A DNA stretch of 64,000 bases from Aureimonas sp. AU4. GTDB taxonomy: Bacteria > Pseudomonadota > Alphaproteobacteria > Rhizobiales > Rhizobiaceae. Location: contig NZ_BBWK01000004.1 of NCBI RefSeq assembly GCF_001463765.1, positions 1 to 64,000 on the forward strand. The letters are read 5' to 3'. The position numbers and the translations under genes were made by a program. Positions 28,674 through 38,595 of the stretch are shown here, one piece after another (position 1 is the stretch's first letter; every line of letters starts with the position of its first letter). The notes under the pieces are model-generated. The model saw only the letters and a program-made list of their open reading frames with translations, was not told the origin of the DNA and made no database searches.

Positions 28674-29516
28674 GTGAACTACCGCCACGCCTTCCATGCC
28701 GGGAACTTCGCGGATGTCGTGAAGCACGCGCTGCTCGCACGCCTGATCGAATATCTGAAGCTCAAGCCCAAGGCCTTCCGGATTCTCGACACGCATGCCG
28801 GCATCGGACGCTACGACCTGTCCGGCGACGAGGCGCGCCGCACCGGCGAGCGGGTCGAAGGCATCGACCGGCTCGTCGCTTCGCCGGTCTGGGTCGATCC
28901 GTTGCTGCGGCCTTATCGGGAGGCGGTCGAGGCGGTGCGCGCGGCGCATGGCGCCGACAGCTATCCGGGCTCGCCGCTCGTCGCACGGACCCTCATGCGA
29001 CCGCAGGACCGCCTTTCGCTCTACGAATTGCACCCGGCCGATGCGCAAATCCTCCACGACGAGTTCGCGGGCGACTATCAGGTGCGCGCGACCCATCTCG
29101 ACGGCTGGCTGGCGCTCGGCGCGCACCTGCCACCCAAGGAGAAGCGCGGCGTCGTCCTCATCGACCCGCCCTTCGAGGAGACGGGCGAGCACGAACGGAT
29201 CGTCGAGCGCGTCGCCGCTGCCTGGCGCCGCTGGCCGGGCGGCATCTACGCGGTCTGGTATCCGGTCAAGCAGCGCGAGCGGCGCTCGGCCCTCCTATCC
29301 GGCATCCGGGAAAGCGGCCTGCGCAACGTCGTGGCGGCGGAGCTCCTCCGCGAGCCGATGGGCGCCGACGACCGCCTCGTCGGCACCGGCTTTCTCGTGG
29401 TGAATCCGCCCTGGACCTTCGCGCCGGAGGCCGAGCGCATCCTCGCCCTTCTGCGACCATTGCTCGAAACTGACCGCGGCGGATCATTCAGCGTGGAAAT
29501 GCTGGTTCCCGAGTGA
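28674..29516 (+). CDS. rlmJ: 23S rRNA (adenine-2030-N6)-methyltransferase
   Basis: The protein has 280 residues from a GTG start at 28674, preceded by GAGGA. The N-terminus NYRHAFHAGNFADVVKH is the conserved RlmJ opening. Asp164-Pro-Pro-Phe is the catalytic DPPF motif of N6-adenine methyltransferases, with the same numbering as the E. coli enzyme. It methylates A2030 of 23S rRNA before ribosome assembly. The start is decided by matching the family N-terminus; the frame continues upstream without homology. Confidence 0.93.
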   Translation: MNYRHAFHAGNFADVVKHALLARLIEYLKLKPKAFRILDTHAGIGRYDLSGDEARRTGERVEGIDRLVASPVWVDPLLRPYREAVEAVRAAHGADSYPGSPLVARTLMRPQDRLSLYELHPADAQILHDEFAGDYQVRATHLDGWLALGAHLPPKEKRGVVLIDPPFEETGEHERIVERVAAAWRRWPGGIYAVWYPVKQRERRSALLSGIRESGLRNVVAAELLREPMGADDRLVGTGFLVVNPPWTFAPEAERILALLRPLLETDRGGSFSVEMLVPE

Positions 29517-29596
29517 CGCGAGTGCGATATGTTGTCGAAAAAGAGGCGGCGCCCGGGTCGTGACCGGCGCGGCCAGACGCACCGAAGGATCTCACC

Positions 29597-30046
29597 ATGC
29601 GCCGCAGCCTCGCCGCCATTCTGGCCCTGTCGTCCCTGATGGGCAGCGCGACGATGGCGCCCGCCGCCGACTACGTGGCGGCCCCTGCCCCGGCGGTCGT
29701 CTACACGGCGCTCGTCCCGTCCTGCGAGGATCCCCGGGTCCTGGCGCAGGTCGAGGACCAGTTCGAATACGGCGTTCAGCGCACGGTGCCGGCGCAGATC
29801 GCCGTGGTGGAGTTCAGCGAGCTCTTCGAGAAGAGCTACCAGCCGCGCACCGAGCGCAAGAGGATCGAGCGCCGCTACTGCCAGGGTACCGCTCTGGTCT
29901 CGACCGGCGAGCGCCGGACGCTCTACTACGTCGTGGAGTATCCGATGGGCTTCGCCGGCGTCAGCTGGCGTGCGGAGGGCTGCATCCTCGGCTTCGACCC
30001 TTGGCGCGTCTACGGCGCGAACTGCGAATCGCTGCGCCGGTTCTGA
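29597..30046 (+). CDS. Exported small protein of unknown function, four cysteines
   Basis: The predicted protein has 149 residues, with a signal peptide of about 23 residues ending APAA before DYVAAPAP. The mature part is mixed alpha/beta with four cysteines (SCED, RYCQ, EGCI, ANCES), enough for two disulfides, and ends in Phe. I do not recognise a domain. An AAGGAT lies upstream of the ATG. It sits between rlmJ and a glutathione transferase gene, 6 bases before the latter, so the two may be co-transcribed. It is probably periplasmic. The function is open. Confidence 0.75.
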   Translation: MRRSLAAILALSSLMGSATMAPAADYVAAPAPAVVYTALVPSCEDPRVLAQVEDQFEYGVQRTVPAQIAVVEFSELFEKSYQPRTERKRIERRYCQGTALVSTGERRTLYYVVEYPMGFAGVSWRAEGCILGFDPWRVYGANCESLRRF

Positions 30047-30052
30047 CGTCCG

Positions 30053-30649
30053 ATGCGTCTGCTCGGCTCCCGCCCCTCGCCCTTCACGTCGAAGGTCCGC
30101 ATGGCCGCCGCGATCTGCGGCATCGACCTGGAACTCGTGCCGACCGACACGGCGGAGGAAGGATCGACGCTGATCGGCAGCAATCCGATCGGCAAGATTC
30201 CCGCGCTGATCCTCGACGACGGCTCGACGCTCTATGACAGCCGAGTCATCTGCGAGTGGCTGGACCGCTCAAGCGGCAACCTCCTCATTCCCCAGGGTCT
30301 GGCGGAATGGTCGCACGCCAAGCGCATCGAGGCGCTGGCGGACGGCATGGCGGAAGCCGCGATGATGACACTCTACGAAGTGCGCTACCGTCCCGAGGAG
30401 AAGCGGCACCAGCCCTGGGTGGACAAGCAGTGGCGACGTGCGCACCGCTCGCTCGACGCGCTGGGCCGGGAGGTCGAAACGCTCGGCGATATGCCGAACC
30501 TCGCGCATATCGCGGTGGCATCCGATCTCGGCTGGCTCGACCTTCGCTATTCCAGCGTGTTTCGCGACCGTCACGCCGCGCTCGCGCAATGGATGGACGA
30601 CTTCTACGCGACCCATCCGCACCTTGCGGCACGCCGCCCGGCCGCCTGA
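30053..30649 (+). CDS. Glutathione S-transferase family protein
   Basis: The 198-residue protein has an N-terminal thioredoxin-fold domain (MRLLGSRPSPFTSKVRMA, then NPIGKIPALILDDG with the cis-Pro glutathione site and DSRVICEWLD) and an all-helical C-terminal domain. A Ser in the SPFTSKV segment is the likely glutathione-activating residue. The substrate is unknown. It starts 6 bases after the preceding small exported protein and converges with the Omp25-like gene. Confidence 0.88.
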   Translation: MRLLGSRPSPFTSKVRMAAAICGIDLELVPTDTAEEGSTLIGSNPIGKIPALILDDGSTLYDSRVICEWLDRSSGNLLIPQGLAEWSHAKRIEALADGMAEAAMMTLYEVRYRPEEKRHQPWVDKQWRRAHRSLDALGREVETLGDMPNLAHIAVASDLGWLDLRYSSVFRDRHAALAQWMDDFYATHPHLAARRPAA

Positions 30650-30673
30650 CGCCCGGCCGCGCCGGGCCAGCGC

Positions 30674-31324
30674 TCAGAACTTGAGGGCGAGGCCGGCGCG
30701 GATGGAGTGCTCGTCGAAGCCGGACGACACCGAGACGTTTCCGAGATCGTAGTTCTTGGAGTCGAAGTCGGAGTATCGATACTCGACGCGGGACGTCACG
30801 CCCTTGGCGACCTGCGCCTCGACGCCGGCGCCCACCGTGAAGCCGACATGGGTGTTGTCGTCCTCGAAGCCGCCGAGGCTCATCTTCTGGTTGGACAGAG
30901 CGACGCCGCCGGTGGCGAACAGAAGGATCGGGTCCATCGCGATGCCGACCCGCGCCCGCAGCGAACCAAAGGCCGTCGAGTTGGCGGAGATCGGAACGCC
31001 GGTCGCGTAGTTGAAACCACCGGCATCGACATCGGACGCGCCGGCATCGATCTCCGCGCCGTAGACGAGGCGGTCCGTCTGAAGGTTGTAGCCGGCATAG
31101 ACGCCGCCGACGGCACCCTCGCCGTCGATCGAAGCAGCGCCCTTGGTATCGAAGTTCGCGAAGTTGTAGCCGACGAAGCCGCCGGCATAGGGGCCGGACC
31201 ACGTGTAGACGTCCGGAGCGATCGGCGCCGACGGGTCGGGAAGCACGGCGTCGGCCGACAGCGCCGCGGTCGCCGCAAGCGGCACCAGAGCCATCGCAAC
31301 CATCATGACGCGCCGAACGCTCAT
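30674..31324 (-). CDS. Omp25/Omp31-like outer membrane beta-barrel protein
   Basis: The protein has 216 residues with a signal peptide of about 24 residues (ending LSA). The rest is an eight-stranded-barrel pattern: [58 protein letters not shown] and a C-terminal LALKF ending in Phe, the BAM signal. It matches the rhizobial/Brucella Omp25-Omp31 and RopB-type porin-like family that anchors the outer membrane. ATG 31324 is chosen because GAGGA precedes it and the signal peptide begins there; the longer frame upstream is not a signal peptide. Confidence 0.9.
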   Translation of the reverse strand: MSVRRVMMVAMALVPLAATAALSADAVLPDPSAPIAPDVYTWSGPYAGGFVGYNFANFDTKGAASIDGEGAVGGVYAGYNLQTDRLVYGAEIDAGASDVDAGGFNYATGVPISANSTAFGSLRARVGIAMDPILLFATGGVALSNQKMSLGGFEDDNTHVGFTVGAGVEAQVAKGVTSRVEYRYSDFDSKNYDLGNVSVSSGFDEHSIRAGLALKF

Positions 31325-31710
31325 CGGATCCTCGATCTCGGGGCCGGCCTGTGCCCGCCCATTCGTTTCGCGAACGCCCGGTACCCTGCCCGGTTCCCGC
31401 CATACCGGCACGGACCCGGCGGACGGTGCGAAGGGATCGTCGCTCGCCCCTCCAGCTAAGATCGCACCCCGCATTTTGCCAATTGCAGCGGGGTGACACT
31501 CACGGGATTCTTCCCATATGTGACCGACTGCCCCGGTCGGCCCGCCCGCCTTTCTCATGCCCCATTCGCTCCCGCTTTCGCGGCGGCATGAAGCATGAAG
31601 AAAGAATGAACGGCGCGACGGTTTCCCTGGCCGAGGCTTGGCGTCTGCGCCGCCGGCCTCGCGGCCGCTCGGCGCGGGCGCTCGCACCCCGCATGCCCCG
31701 TCAGGACGAG
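31325..31710. other. Intergenic region between the divergent Omp25-like gene and uvrC
   Basis: The 386 bases hold no convincing gene. They must contain the promoters of both flanking genes and a perfect 8-bp inverted repeat at 31465-31495. The uvrC frame stays open upstream to 31351, so uvrC could start earlier, for example at ATG 31588 or 31606. Confidence 0.5.
31465..31495. promoter_or_regulatory. Inverted repeat upstream of the Omp25-like gene
   Basis: CACCCCGC (31465-31472) and GCGGGGTG (31488-31495) form a perfect 8-bp inverted repeat separated by 15 AT-richer bases, about 140 bases upstream of the Omp25-like ATG. It could be an operator for the omp gene or a local hairpin. No factor can be named. 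Confidence 0.35.
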
Positions 31711-33756
31711 ATGACCGACGAAACCGCCATCGATTTCGAGGACGAGCCGGAGGACCTGGATGGCGAGGAAGCCGAAGCGGCCGCCGAGCCCAGTCCCCTC
31801 CTGGCCGCGATCGAGTGGGACAATGGCGGTCGCGACGTCGACCAGACGCTGGTCGGCGCAGAGCTGATCCTCGCCTTCCAGCGCCAGTTGCCCAACAGCC
31901 CCGGCGTCTATCGCATGTTCGACGAGGCGAACGAGGTCCTCTACGTCGGCAAGGCGAAGTCGCTGAAGAAGCGCGTGGCGAGCTACACGCGCATGGCCGG
32001 GCACACGAACCGCATCGCGCGCATGATCCGCGCGACGCGCCACATGGAGTTCGTCACCACCCGCACCGAGACCGAGGCGCTCCTTCTGGAAGCCAACCTC
32101 ATCAAGCGTCTGCGGCCCCGCTTCAACGTCCTGATGCGGGACGACAAGTCGTTTCCCTACATCCTCGTCTCGGACGACCACGAGGCGCCGGCGGTCTTCA
32201 AGCACCGCGGAGCGCGCTCGCGGAAGGGCAGCTACTTCGGCCCCTTCGCCTCGGGCGGAGCCGTGGGCCGAACGGTCGCCTCGCTACAGCGCGCCTTTCT
32301 TCTGCGCACCTGCACCGACAGCGTCTACGAGACGCGCACGCGTCCCTGCCTCCTCTACCAGATCAAGCGATGCTCGGGCCCCTGCACGCGCGAAATCAGT
32401 CTGGAGGACTACGCGGGCCTCGTCTCGGACGCGAAGGCCTTCCTGTCCGGTAAGTCGGCGCAAGTGAAGCGCGCGATCGCCGAGGCGATGCAGGAAGCCT
32501 CGATGGACCTCGACTTCGAGCGCGCGGCCGTGTTCCGCGACCGGCTCTCGGCGCTCGCCCATATCCAGGGGCACCAGGGCATCAACCCGCACGGGGTCGA
32601 GGAGGCGGACGTCTTCGCGATTCATCAGGAAGGCGGGTTGACCTGCATCCAGGTCTTCTTCTTCCGCACCAACCAGAACTGGGGCAACCGGGCCTACTTC
32701 CCCAAGGCCGACCCGTCGCTGGAGCCCGGCGAGGTGCTGGGCGCCTTCCTCGCGCAGTTCTACGAGGACAAGCCGGCGGCCAGCCTCGTGCTGCTGCCGG
32801 TGGAGATCGAGGACGCCGCGATCCTCGCCGAACTCCTGTCGACGCGCGCCGAGCGGCGCGTCGAGATCGCGGTGCCCAAGCGGGGCGAAAAGCGCGATCT
32901 GGTCGACCACGCGACGTCGAACGCGCGCGAGGCCCTCGGCCGTCGCCTGGCCGAGACGTCGTCGCAGGCGCGCCTGCTGGCCGGCCTCAAGGAAACCTTC
33001 GCGCTGGAGCGCGTGCCGCGCCGCATCGAGGTCTTCGACAACTCGCACATCATGGGCACGGCCGCCGTCGGCGCGATGATCGTCGCGGGTCCTCAAGGGT
33101 TTGCGAAGAGCCAGTACCGCAAGTTCAACATCAAGGGTCAGGACATCACGCCGGGTGACGACTTCGGCATGATGCGCGAGGTCATGACCCGCCGCTTCTC
33201 GCGTCTCATCAAGGAGGAAGGCGCGACCGGCCCTGCCCCGGATCGGCCGCCGGCCGACCCCGAGGCGCCGGAAGAGGTCGCAGACGAGGCGGACATGCCG
33301 GCCTGGCCCGACCTCGTCCTCGTGGACGGCGGCAAGGGGCAGATCTCGGCCGTTCGCAAGATTCTCGGCGACCTCGGCATCGCCGACAAGGTGACGACGA
33401 TCGGCGTCGCGAAGGGCGTCGACCGCGACGCGGGCCGCGAGCGCTTCATCGTCGAGGGACGCGAGCCCTTCTCGCTGCCGCCGCGCGACCCCGTGCTCTA
33501 TTTCGTCCAGCGACTGCGGGACGAGGCCCACCGCTTCGCGATCGGCACGCACCGCGCCAAGCGCAAGAAGGAACTCGTCAAGAACCCGCTCGACGAGATC
33601 GGCGGGATCGGCCCCTCGCGCAAGCGCGCGCTCCTGCACCATTTCGGAACGGCCAAGGCCGTGTCGCGCGCGGCGATGGACGATCTTCTCAAGGTCGAGG
33701 GGATCTCCGCCGCGATGGCGCGGACGATCTACGATCATTTCCACGAGCGCCAGTAA
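31711..33756 (+). CDS. uvrC: Excinuclease ABC subunit C
   Basis: The protein has 681 residues from ATG 31711. An acidic N-terminal stretch (about 50 residues) precedes the GIY-YIG nuclease (SPGVYRMFD ... [14 protein letters not shown]). A Cys-containing segment ([20 protein letters not shown]), a UVR motif (around [17 protein letters not shown]), the RNase H-like nuclease ([10 protein letters not shown]) and a C-terminal double helix-hairpin-helix follow. It makes both incisions in nucleotide excision repair with UvrAB. AGGA lies 5 bases before the chosen ATG. Confidence 0.95.
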   Translation: MTDETAIDFEDEPEDLDGEEAEAAAEPSPLLAAIEWDNGGRDVDQTLVGAELILAFQRQLPNSPGVYRMFDEANEVLYVGKAKSLKKRVASYTRMAGHTNRIARMIRATRHMEFVTTRTETEALLLEANLIKRLRPRFNVLMRDDKSFPYILVSDDHEAPAVFKHRGARSRKGSYFGPFASGGAVGRTVASLQRAFLLRTCTDSVYETRTRPCLLYQIKRCSGPCTREISLEDYAGLVSDAKAFLSGKSAQVKRAIAEAMQEASMDLDFERAAVFRDRLSALAHIQGHQGINPHGVEEADVFAIHQEGGLTCIQVFFFRTNQNWGNRAYFPKADPSLEPGEVLGAFLAQFYEDKPAASLVLLPVEIEDAAILAELLSTRAERRVEIAVPKRGEKRDLVDHATSNAREALGRRLAETSSQARLLAGLKETFALERVPRRIEVFDNSHIMGTAAVGAMIVAGPQGFAKSQYRKFNIKGQDITPGDDFGMMREVMTRRFSRLIKEEGATGPAPDRPPADPEAPEEVADEADMPAWPDLVLVDGGKGQISAVRKILGDLGIADKVTTIGVAKGVDRDAGRERFIVEGREPFSLPPRDPVLYFVQRLRDEAHRFAIGTHRAKRKKELVKNPLDEIGGIGPSRKRALLHHFGTAKAVSRAAMDDLLKVEGISAAMARTIYDHFHERQ

Positions 33757-33797
33757 CGGCAATCCCCGCTTTCGCACCGCTCTTGCCGGTCCCGCTG

Positions 33798-33826
33798 TTG
33801 ACGCGGGCGCGGCGGGCGCGTTTGAA
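33798..33826 (+). promoter_or_regulatory. Candidate sigma-70 promoter for pgsA-moaD-moaE
   Basis: TTGACG (33798-33803) and TTTGAA (33821-33826) are 17 bases apart, about 70 bases before the pgsA ATG. The -35 box is near consensus and the -10 box is weak. The position, after the uvrC stop, fits. Confidence 0.35.
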
Positions 33827-33894
33827 CAGCGGATCAACTGATCGTTCCGTTACGCGGTTCGGTCGCCGGCCTTCTCAAGAACCGGACCCACCGC

Positions 33895-34479
33895 ATGGCC
33901 ACCAGACGGGCGCTGAACATCCCGAACCTTCTCACCTACGCGCGCATCGTGGCCGTGCCGCTGGTGGTTCTCTGCTTCTTCGTGGAAGGGAAGCTGCACG
34001 GCTCCGAGACCGCCCGCTGGTGGGCTCTCGGCCTGTTCGTGGTGGCCAGCGTCACGGACTGGCTCGACGGCTACCTCGCCCGCGCCTGGCAGCAGACATC
34101 GACGATCGGGCGCATGCTCGACCCCATCGCCGACAAGTTGCTGGTGGCCGCCGTGCTTCTTCTTTTGGCCGCCGACGGCACGATCGCAGGATGGTCGATC
34201 TGGGCGGCGATCGTCATCCTGTGCCGCGAGATACTCGTGTCGGGCCTGCGCGAGTACCTGGCCGAGCTGAAGGTGTCGGTGCCCGTCACCCGGCTCGCCA
34301 AGTGGAAGACCGCGACGCAGATGGTGGCGCTCAGCTTCCTGCTCGCCGGCCCGGCCGGAGACCGCGTCTTCGACTTCGTGACCGAGACCGGGATCGCGCT
34401 CCTGTGGATCGCGGCCCTCATCACGCTTTACACGGGATACGATTACTTCCGTGCAGGCCTGCGCCATATCGGTGACTGA
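33895..34479 (+). CDS. pgsA: CDP-diacylglycerol-glycerol-3-phosphate 3-phosphatidyltransferase
   Basis: The 194-residue inner-membrane enzyme makes phosphatidylglycerol phosphate, the committed step to PG and cardiolipin. The CDP-alcohol phosphotransferase motif DG-x2-AR-x8-G-x3-D-x3-D is complete, starting in TDWLDGYLAR and ending in GRMLDPIADK. Four to five membrane helices are visible. It leads a run with moaD and moaE, an arrangement common in Hyphomicrobiales. Confidence 0.94.
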   Translation: MATRRALNIPNLLTYARIVAVPLVVLCFFVEGKLHGSETARWWALGLFVVASVTDWLDGYLARAWQQTSTIGRMLDPIADKLLVAAVLLLLAADGTIAGWSIWAAIVILCREILVSGLREYLAELKVSVPVTRLAKWKTATQMVALSFLLAGPAGDRVFDFVTETGIALLWIAALITLYTGYDYFRAGLRHIGD

Positions 34480-34518
34480 AGGGGCGCGCGATCGCCCGAA
34501 CCCAACCGGAGGCGTGGC

Positions 34519-34770
34519 ATGAAGATCGTCTATTTCGCCTGGATCCGCGAGCGGATCGGCATGGCGGAGGAGGAGGTCGTCCTTCCCGCGGGCGTCGTGA
34601 CCGTCGGGGATCTCCTGCTCTGGCTGAAGGCGCAGTCCGACAACCACGCGGCGGCCCTCCAGGCGCCCGAGGTCGTGCGCGTCGCGATCGACCAGGAGCA
34701 TGTCGAGCATTCCCAGCCGCTGGAGGGCGCAAAGGAAGTCGCGATCTTCCCGCCCATGACCGGGGGCTGA
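34519..34770 (+). CDS. moaD: Molybdopterin synthase sulfur-carrier subunit
   Basis: The 83-residue ubiquitin-like protein ends in Thr-Gly-Gly. The C-terminal glycine is adenylated, then made a thiocarboxylate that donates sulfur to precursor Z on MoaE. CCGGAGG lies before the ATG. One base separates its stop from the moaE GTG. Confidence 0.93.
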   Translation: MKIVYFAWIRERIGMAEEEVVLPAGVVTVGDLLLWLKAQSDNHAAALQAPEVVRVAIDQEHVEHSQPLEGAKEVAIFPPMTGG

Positions 34771-34771
34771 C

Positions 34772-35233
34772 GTGACGGTTCTTAGCGCGGCCGTGACCGG
34801 CGGGCGAATCGACATCGCCGAGGAAACGCGCCTTGCCACTCCGCGCGGCGAGGCCGGCGCGGTCGTGACCTTTCTCGGCTTCTGCCGCGACGAGGGCGGA
34901 CGTTTGGCCGCGCTGGAACTCGAGCACTATCCCGGCATGGCGGAACGCGAGATCGAGCGCATCCTGCGCGAGGCGGCCGAGCGCTGGCCGCTTCTGGCCG
35001 CGCGATGCGTCCACCGGCACGGTCGCGTGCGCCCGGGCGAGGAGATCGTGTTTCTGGCCTGCGCCTCGACGCACCGCCAAGCCGCCTTCGAGGCGGCCGA
35101 GTTCGTGATGGACTTCATGAAGACCCGCGCCCCCTTCTGGAAGCGCGAGCACCTGATCGACGGCACAGTCGGCGAATGGGTGACGGCCAAGGACACGGAC
35201 GACCATTCCGCGAGCCGCTGGCACCGTCTCTAG
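34772..35233 (+). CDS. moaE: Molybdopterin synthase catalytic subunit
   Basis: The 153-residue MoaE starts with GTG. The segment GAVVTFLGFCRDEGG, the LELEHYPGMAEREI helix, the HRHGRVRPGEE loop and the lysines of MKTRAPFWKREH match the family active site. With MoaD it converts cyclic pyranopterin monophosphate to molybdopterin, the cofactor used by enzymes such as the molybdopterin oxidoreductase at 25189-27291. A terminator follows. Confidence 0.93.
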   Translation: MTVLSAAVTGGRIDIAEETRLATPRGEAGAVVTFLGFCRDEGGRLAALELEHYPGMAEREIERILREAAERWPLLAARCVHRHGRVRPGEEIVFLACASTHRQAAFEAAEFVMDFMKTRAPFWKREHLIDGTVGEWVTAKDTDDHSASRWHRL

Positions 35234-35241
35234 ACACGAAA

Positions 35242-35263
35242 ACGCCGGCCCGAGGGCCGGCGT
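35242..35263. terminator. Shared hairpin terminator between moaE and ndk
   Basis: A near-perfect GC-rich hairpin (arms 35242-35251 and 35254-35263, tight loop) lies between the convergent moaE and ndk stops. On the minus strand it is followed by TTTTCG, so it is best suited to ending ndk transcription. It may act in both directions. Confidence 0.65.
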
Positions 35264-35287
35264 CGCGTCAGTCCGGTCGGGCTGAGA

Positions 35288-35710
<423 letters not shown>

Positions 35711-35784
35711 GGGCTCTGTTTCCTCGTTGGAATCGTTTGGGAAGCGGGGCCGCTCTATAGCGGCGCCCCGGAGGACCGGCAAGT

Positions 35785-36483
35785 TCAGGCAGCGGCCGGC
35801 GTGCGACGGCCGAGGCCTTGGTGCAGGTCGAGGCACCGCTCGAACCAGTCCCGGATCGGATCGCCGGCCTCCGGCATGACGCGATAGCGCGATGCGACAC
35901 GCGCCCACTGGAAGCCGCCGAATACGACGTAGTCGGCAAAGCGCGGCGTCTCGCCACCAAGGAACGGCTGCCGCTTCAGGGTGACGCGCAGCGGCTCGAG
36001 CGTCCTGTCGAAGGCGCCCGCCGCTTCGGGCGTGCGCCCCGACTGGACCTCCTCCAGCGGCTTGCCGAAGAGCGCCTCACGCCGAGCCCGGAACCAGGCC
36101 TGCCCCGCCTCGTCCTGCAGGGCGTGGATGTCGAGCACGGCGACCGAGACGAGATAGGGATGGATCGTCCGCTGCATCCAGCTCTCGACGAAGCGGGTGA
36201 GAGCCCGCCCACTCGCGCCCTCGAAGAGCATCGGCCGGTCGGGATAGCGATCGTCGAGATATTCCGCGATCGCGAAGCTGTCCTGGACCACGGTGTCGCC
36301 GTCGCGGATCAGCGGCACGGTGCGCCCCTCCCCGCCTTCCAGCGTCGCGACCTCGGGGAAGCGGACCGGCACCGCCTCGAACGGCAGCCCCTTGTGCGCC
36401 AGCGCCATGCGCGCCTTCCAGCAGTGAGGCGAGAAGGGACGCGCCGGGTCGGCGCCGACGAGATCGTAGAGCTGGATCGTCAT
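35785..36483 (-). CDS. Glutathione S-transferase family protein
   Basis: The 232-residue protein has an N-terminal thioredoxin-like domain ([16 protein letters not shown] with an S-P-x-C-W-K active-site region, then [23 protein letters not shown]) and a helical C-terminal domain. It resembles beta-etherase/GstA-like transferases. Two ATG codons are possible: 36492 has GGAGG only 1 base away, while 36483 has it 10 bases away, so 36483 is chosen. The substrate is unknown. Confidence 0.87.
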   Translation of the reverse strand: MTIQLYDLVGADPARPFSPHCWKARMALAHKGLPFEAVPVRFPEVATLEGGEGRTVPLIRDGDTVVQDSFAIAEYLDDRYPDRPMLFEGASGRALTRFVESWMQRTIHPYLVSVAVLDIHALQDEAGQAWFRARREALFGKPLEEVQSGRTPEAAGAFDRTLEPLRVTLKRQPFLGGETPRFADYVVFGGFQWARVASRYRVMPEAGDPIRDWFERCLDLHQGLGRRTPAAA

Positions 36484-36591
36484 GGCAGGCATTCCTCCGG
36501 TTTGGGCGCCCGGCCCATAGCGTTGCGCGGCCCGATCGACCAGCGCCTCGCGCCCTTGTCCCGGTGCGCGCGATCATGCGAAAAGCCGCCC

Positions 36592-38496
36592 ATGCTGCAG
36601 ATCACCGACCTTTCGGCCCGCGTTGCCGGGCGCCTTCTGATCGACCATGCCACGCTCTCGATCCCGAGCGGTACGAAGGCCGGTCTCGTGGGCCGCAACG
36701 GGGCGGGCAAGTCGACCCTCTTCCGCGTCATCACGGGCGACCTCGGCTCGGAAAGCGGCAGCGTGTCGATCCCGAAGGGCACCCGCATCGGACAGGTGGC
36801 GCAGGAGGCGCCCGGCACCGAGCAGTCGTTGCTGGAGGTCGTCCTTGCGGCGGATCTCGAGCGCGTCGCGCTGCTGGACGAGGCCGAAACCGCGAGGGAC
36901 CCGGACCGCATCTCCGAGATCCACCTGCGGCTCGCGGACATCGAGAGCCACTCCGCCGAGGCGCGCGCGGCCGCGATCCTCGACGGCCTCGGCTTCGACG
37001 CTCGGGCACAGGCGCGCCCCGTATCGTCCTTCTCGGGCGGGTGGCGCATGCGCGTCGCGCTCGCGGCGGTTCTGTTCTCGCGGCCCGACCTCCTGCTTCT
37101 GGACGAGCCGACGAACTACCTCGACCTCGAGGGCACGCTTTGGCTCGAGAACTTCGTCGCGCGATACCCCTATACGGTTCTCATCATCAGCCACGACCGC
37201 GACGTCCTGAACAACGCCGTGAACGCGATCGTGCATCTCGATCAGAAGAAGCTCGTCTTCTATCGCGGCGACTACGACAGCTTCGAGCGCCAGCGCGCCG
37301 AGAAGCTGGAGCTCCTGCAGAAAGCGATCGTCAAGCAGGATGCCGCGCGCAAGCACATGGAAGCCTTCGTCGAGCGCTTCCGCGCCAAGGCCTCTAAGGC
37401 CCGGCAGGCGCAGTCTCGGCTCAAGGCGCTGGAGCGCATGAAGCCGCTCCAGGCGATCGTCGAAGAGCATGTCACGCCCTTCGTCTTTCCCGAGCCGGCC
37501 AAGGTCCTGGCCTCCCCGATCATCCGGATGGAGAACGTGTCGGTCGGCTACACGCCCGAGCGCTCGATCCTGCGCAACCTGAACCTGCGCATCGACGCCG
37601 ACGACCGCATCGCGCTGCTCGGCGCCAACGGCAACGGCAAGTCGACCTTCGCCAAGCTCCTGGCCGAGCGTCTGACGGCCCAGTCGGGACAGGTGACGCG
37701 CGCACCGGGCCTCAAGATCGCGATGTTCGCGCAGCACCAGATCGACGACCTTCGGCCCTCCGAGACCGCGGTCCAGCACGTTCGACGCTTCGTGCCGGAC
37801 GCGCCGGAAGCGAAGGTGCGCGCGCGCGTCGCGCGGATGGGCCTGCCGACGCAGAAGATGGACACGGTGGCAGACTCACTGTCGGGAGGCGAGAAGGCGC
37901 GCCTCCTCATGGGCCTCGCGACCATCGATTCGCCCAACGTCCTCATCCTCGACGAGCCGACGAACCACCTCGACATCGAGGCGCGCGAGAGTCTGGTCCA
38001 CGCGCTCAACGACTATTCGGGCGCCGTGATCCTGATCAGCCACGACCGGCACATGGTCGAGGCGACGATGGACCGCCTCTGGATCGTGGGCGAGGGAACG
38101 GTGTCGCGCTACGACGGCGACCTGGAGGACTACAAGAAGCTCATCCTGTCGGGCGCCCGGGCGGGCGGCGGAAACCAGGGCGAGTCCGTCGAGGTCGTGG
38201 CGGCCCCGGTGATCGTTTCCAAGCAGGACCAGCGGCGCCTTGCCGCCGAGCGACGCGAGACCTTGAAGCCCCTTCGTCAAAAGATCTCGGGCCTTGAGAT
38301 TCAGCTGACGCGGCTCCAGAAGACGATCGCCGATCTCGACGCGAAGCTGGCGGACCCGTCGCTCTACACCAAGGATCCGTCCAAGGCGTCGGCTCTCGCC
38401 AAGCAGAAGAGCGATGCCGAGCGCACGCTCGAAAAGGTCGAGGGCGAGTGGCTGGAGCTGACCACCGAGCATGACGCGGCGATGGCCGCCGAATAA
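36592..38496 (+). CDS. ABC-F family ATPase (Uup/EttA-like)
   Basis: The 634-residue soluble protein has two ABC domains and no membrane segment. Walker A motifs are GRNGAGKST (34-42) and GANGNGKST; the signatures are SFSGGWRMR and LSGGEKARL. Each is followed by LLDEPTNYLD or LDEPTNHLD. Between them is the ABC-F linker (about 235-300, basic, coiled). A C-terminal coiled coil (about 540-634) resembles Uup. Such proteins act on the ribosome. No antibiotic-resistance role is indicated. Confidence 0.92.
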   Translation: MLQITDLSARVAGRLLIDHATLSIPSGTKAGLVGRNGAGKSTLFRVITGDLGSESGSVSIPKGTRIGQVAQEAPGTEQSLLEVVLAADLERVALLDEAETARDPDRISEIHLRLADIESHSAEARAAAILDGLGFDARAQARPVSSFSGGWRMRVALAAVLFSRPDLLLLDEPTNYLDLEGTLWLENFVARYPYTVLIISHDRDVLNNAVNAIVHLDQKKLVFYRGDYDSFERQRAEKLELLQKAIVKQDAARKHMEAFVERFRAKASKARQAQSRLKALERMKPLQAIVEEHVTPFVFPEPAKVLASPIIRMENVSVGYTPERSILRNLNLRIDADDRIALLGANGNGKSTFAKLLAERLTAQSGQVTRAPGLKIAMFAQHQIDDLRPSETAVQHVRRFVPDAPEAKVRARVARMGLPTQKMDTVADSLSGGEKARLLMGLATIDSPNVLILDEPTNHLDIEARESLVHALNDYSGAVILISHDRHMVEATMDRLWIVGEGTVSRYDGDLEDYKKLILSGARAGGGNQGESVEVVAAPVIVSKQDQRRLAAERRETLKPLRQKISGLEIQLTRLQKTIADLDAKLADPSLYTKDPSKASALAKQKSDAERTLEKVEGEWLELTTEHDAAMAAE

Positions 38497-38595
38497 TCAC
38501 GTCCGCGTTATATTGTGTGGCAACGAATCGGCTTCTACCGTCGTTCTGAAGGGCGGCGGGATCGGTCCGCCAGATCGGTCGGGAAGGATCCTGTC

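Noticed and set aside
31351-31710. Longer uvrC reading from 31351, 31588 or 31606.
   Set aside because: The added residues are basic, low-complexity and unlike UvrC; ATG 31711 has AGGA at 5 bases. An earlier start cannot be fully excluded.
34480-34518. Possible molybdenum-cofactor riboswitch before moaD.
   Set aside because: The gap is only 39 bases and shows just a normal ribosome binding site.
35711-35784. Possible hairpin between the GST gene and ndk.
   Set aside because: The arms pair only with an internal two-base bulge and no T tract follows; too weak to call.
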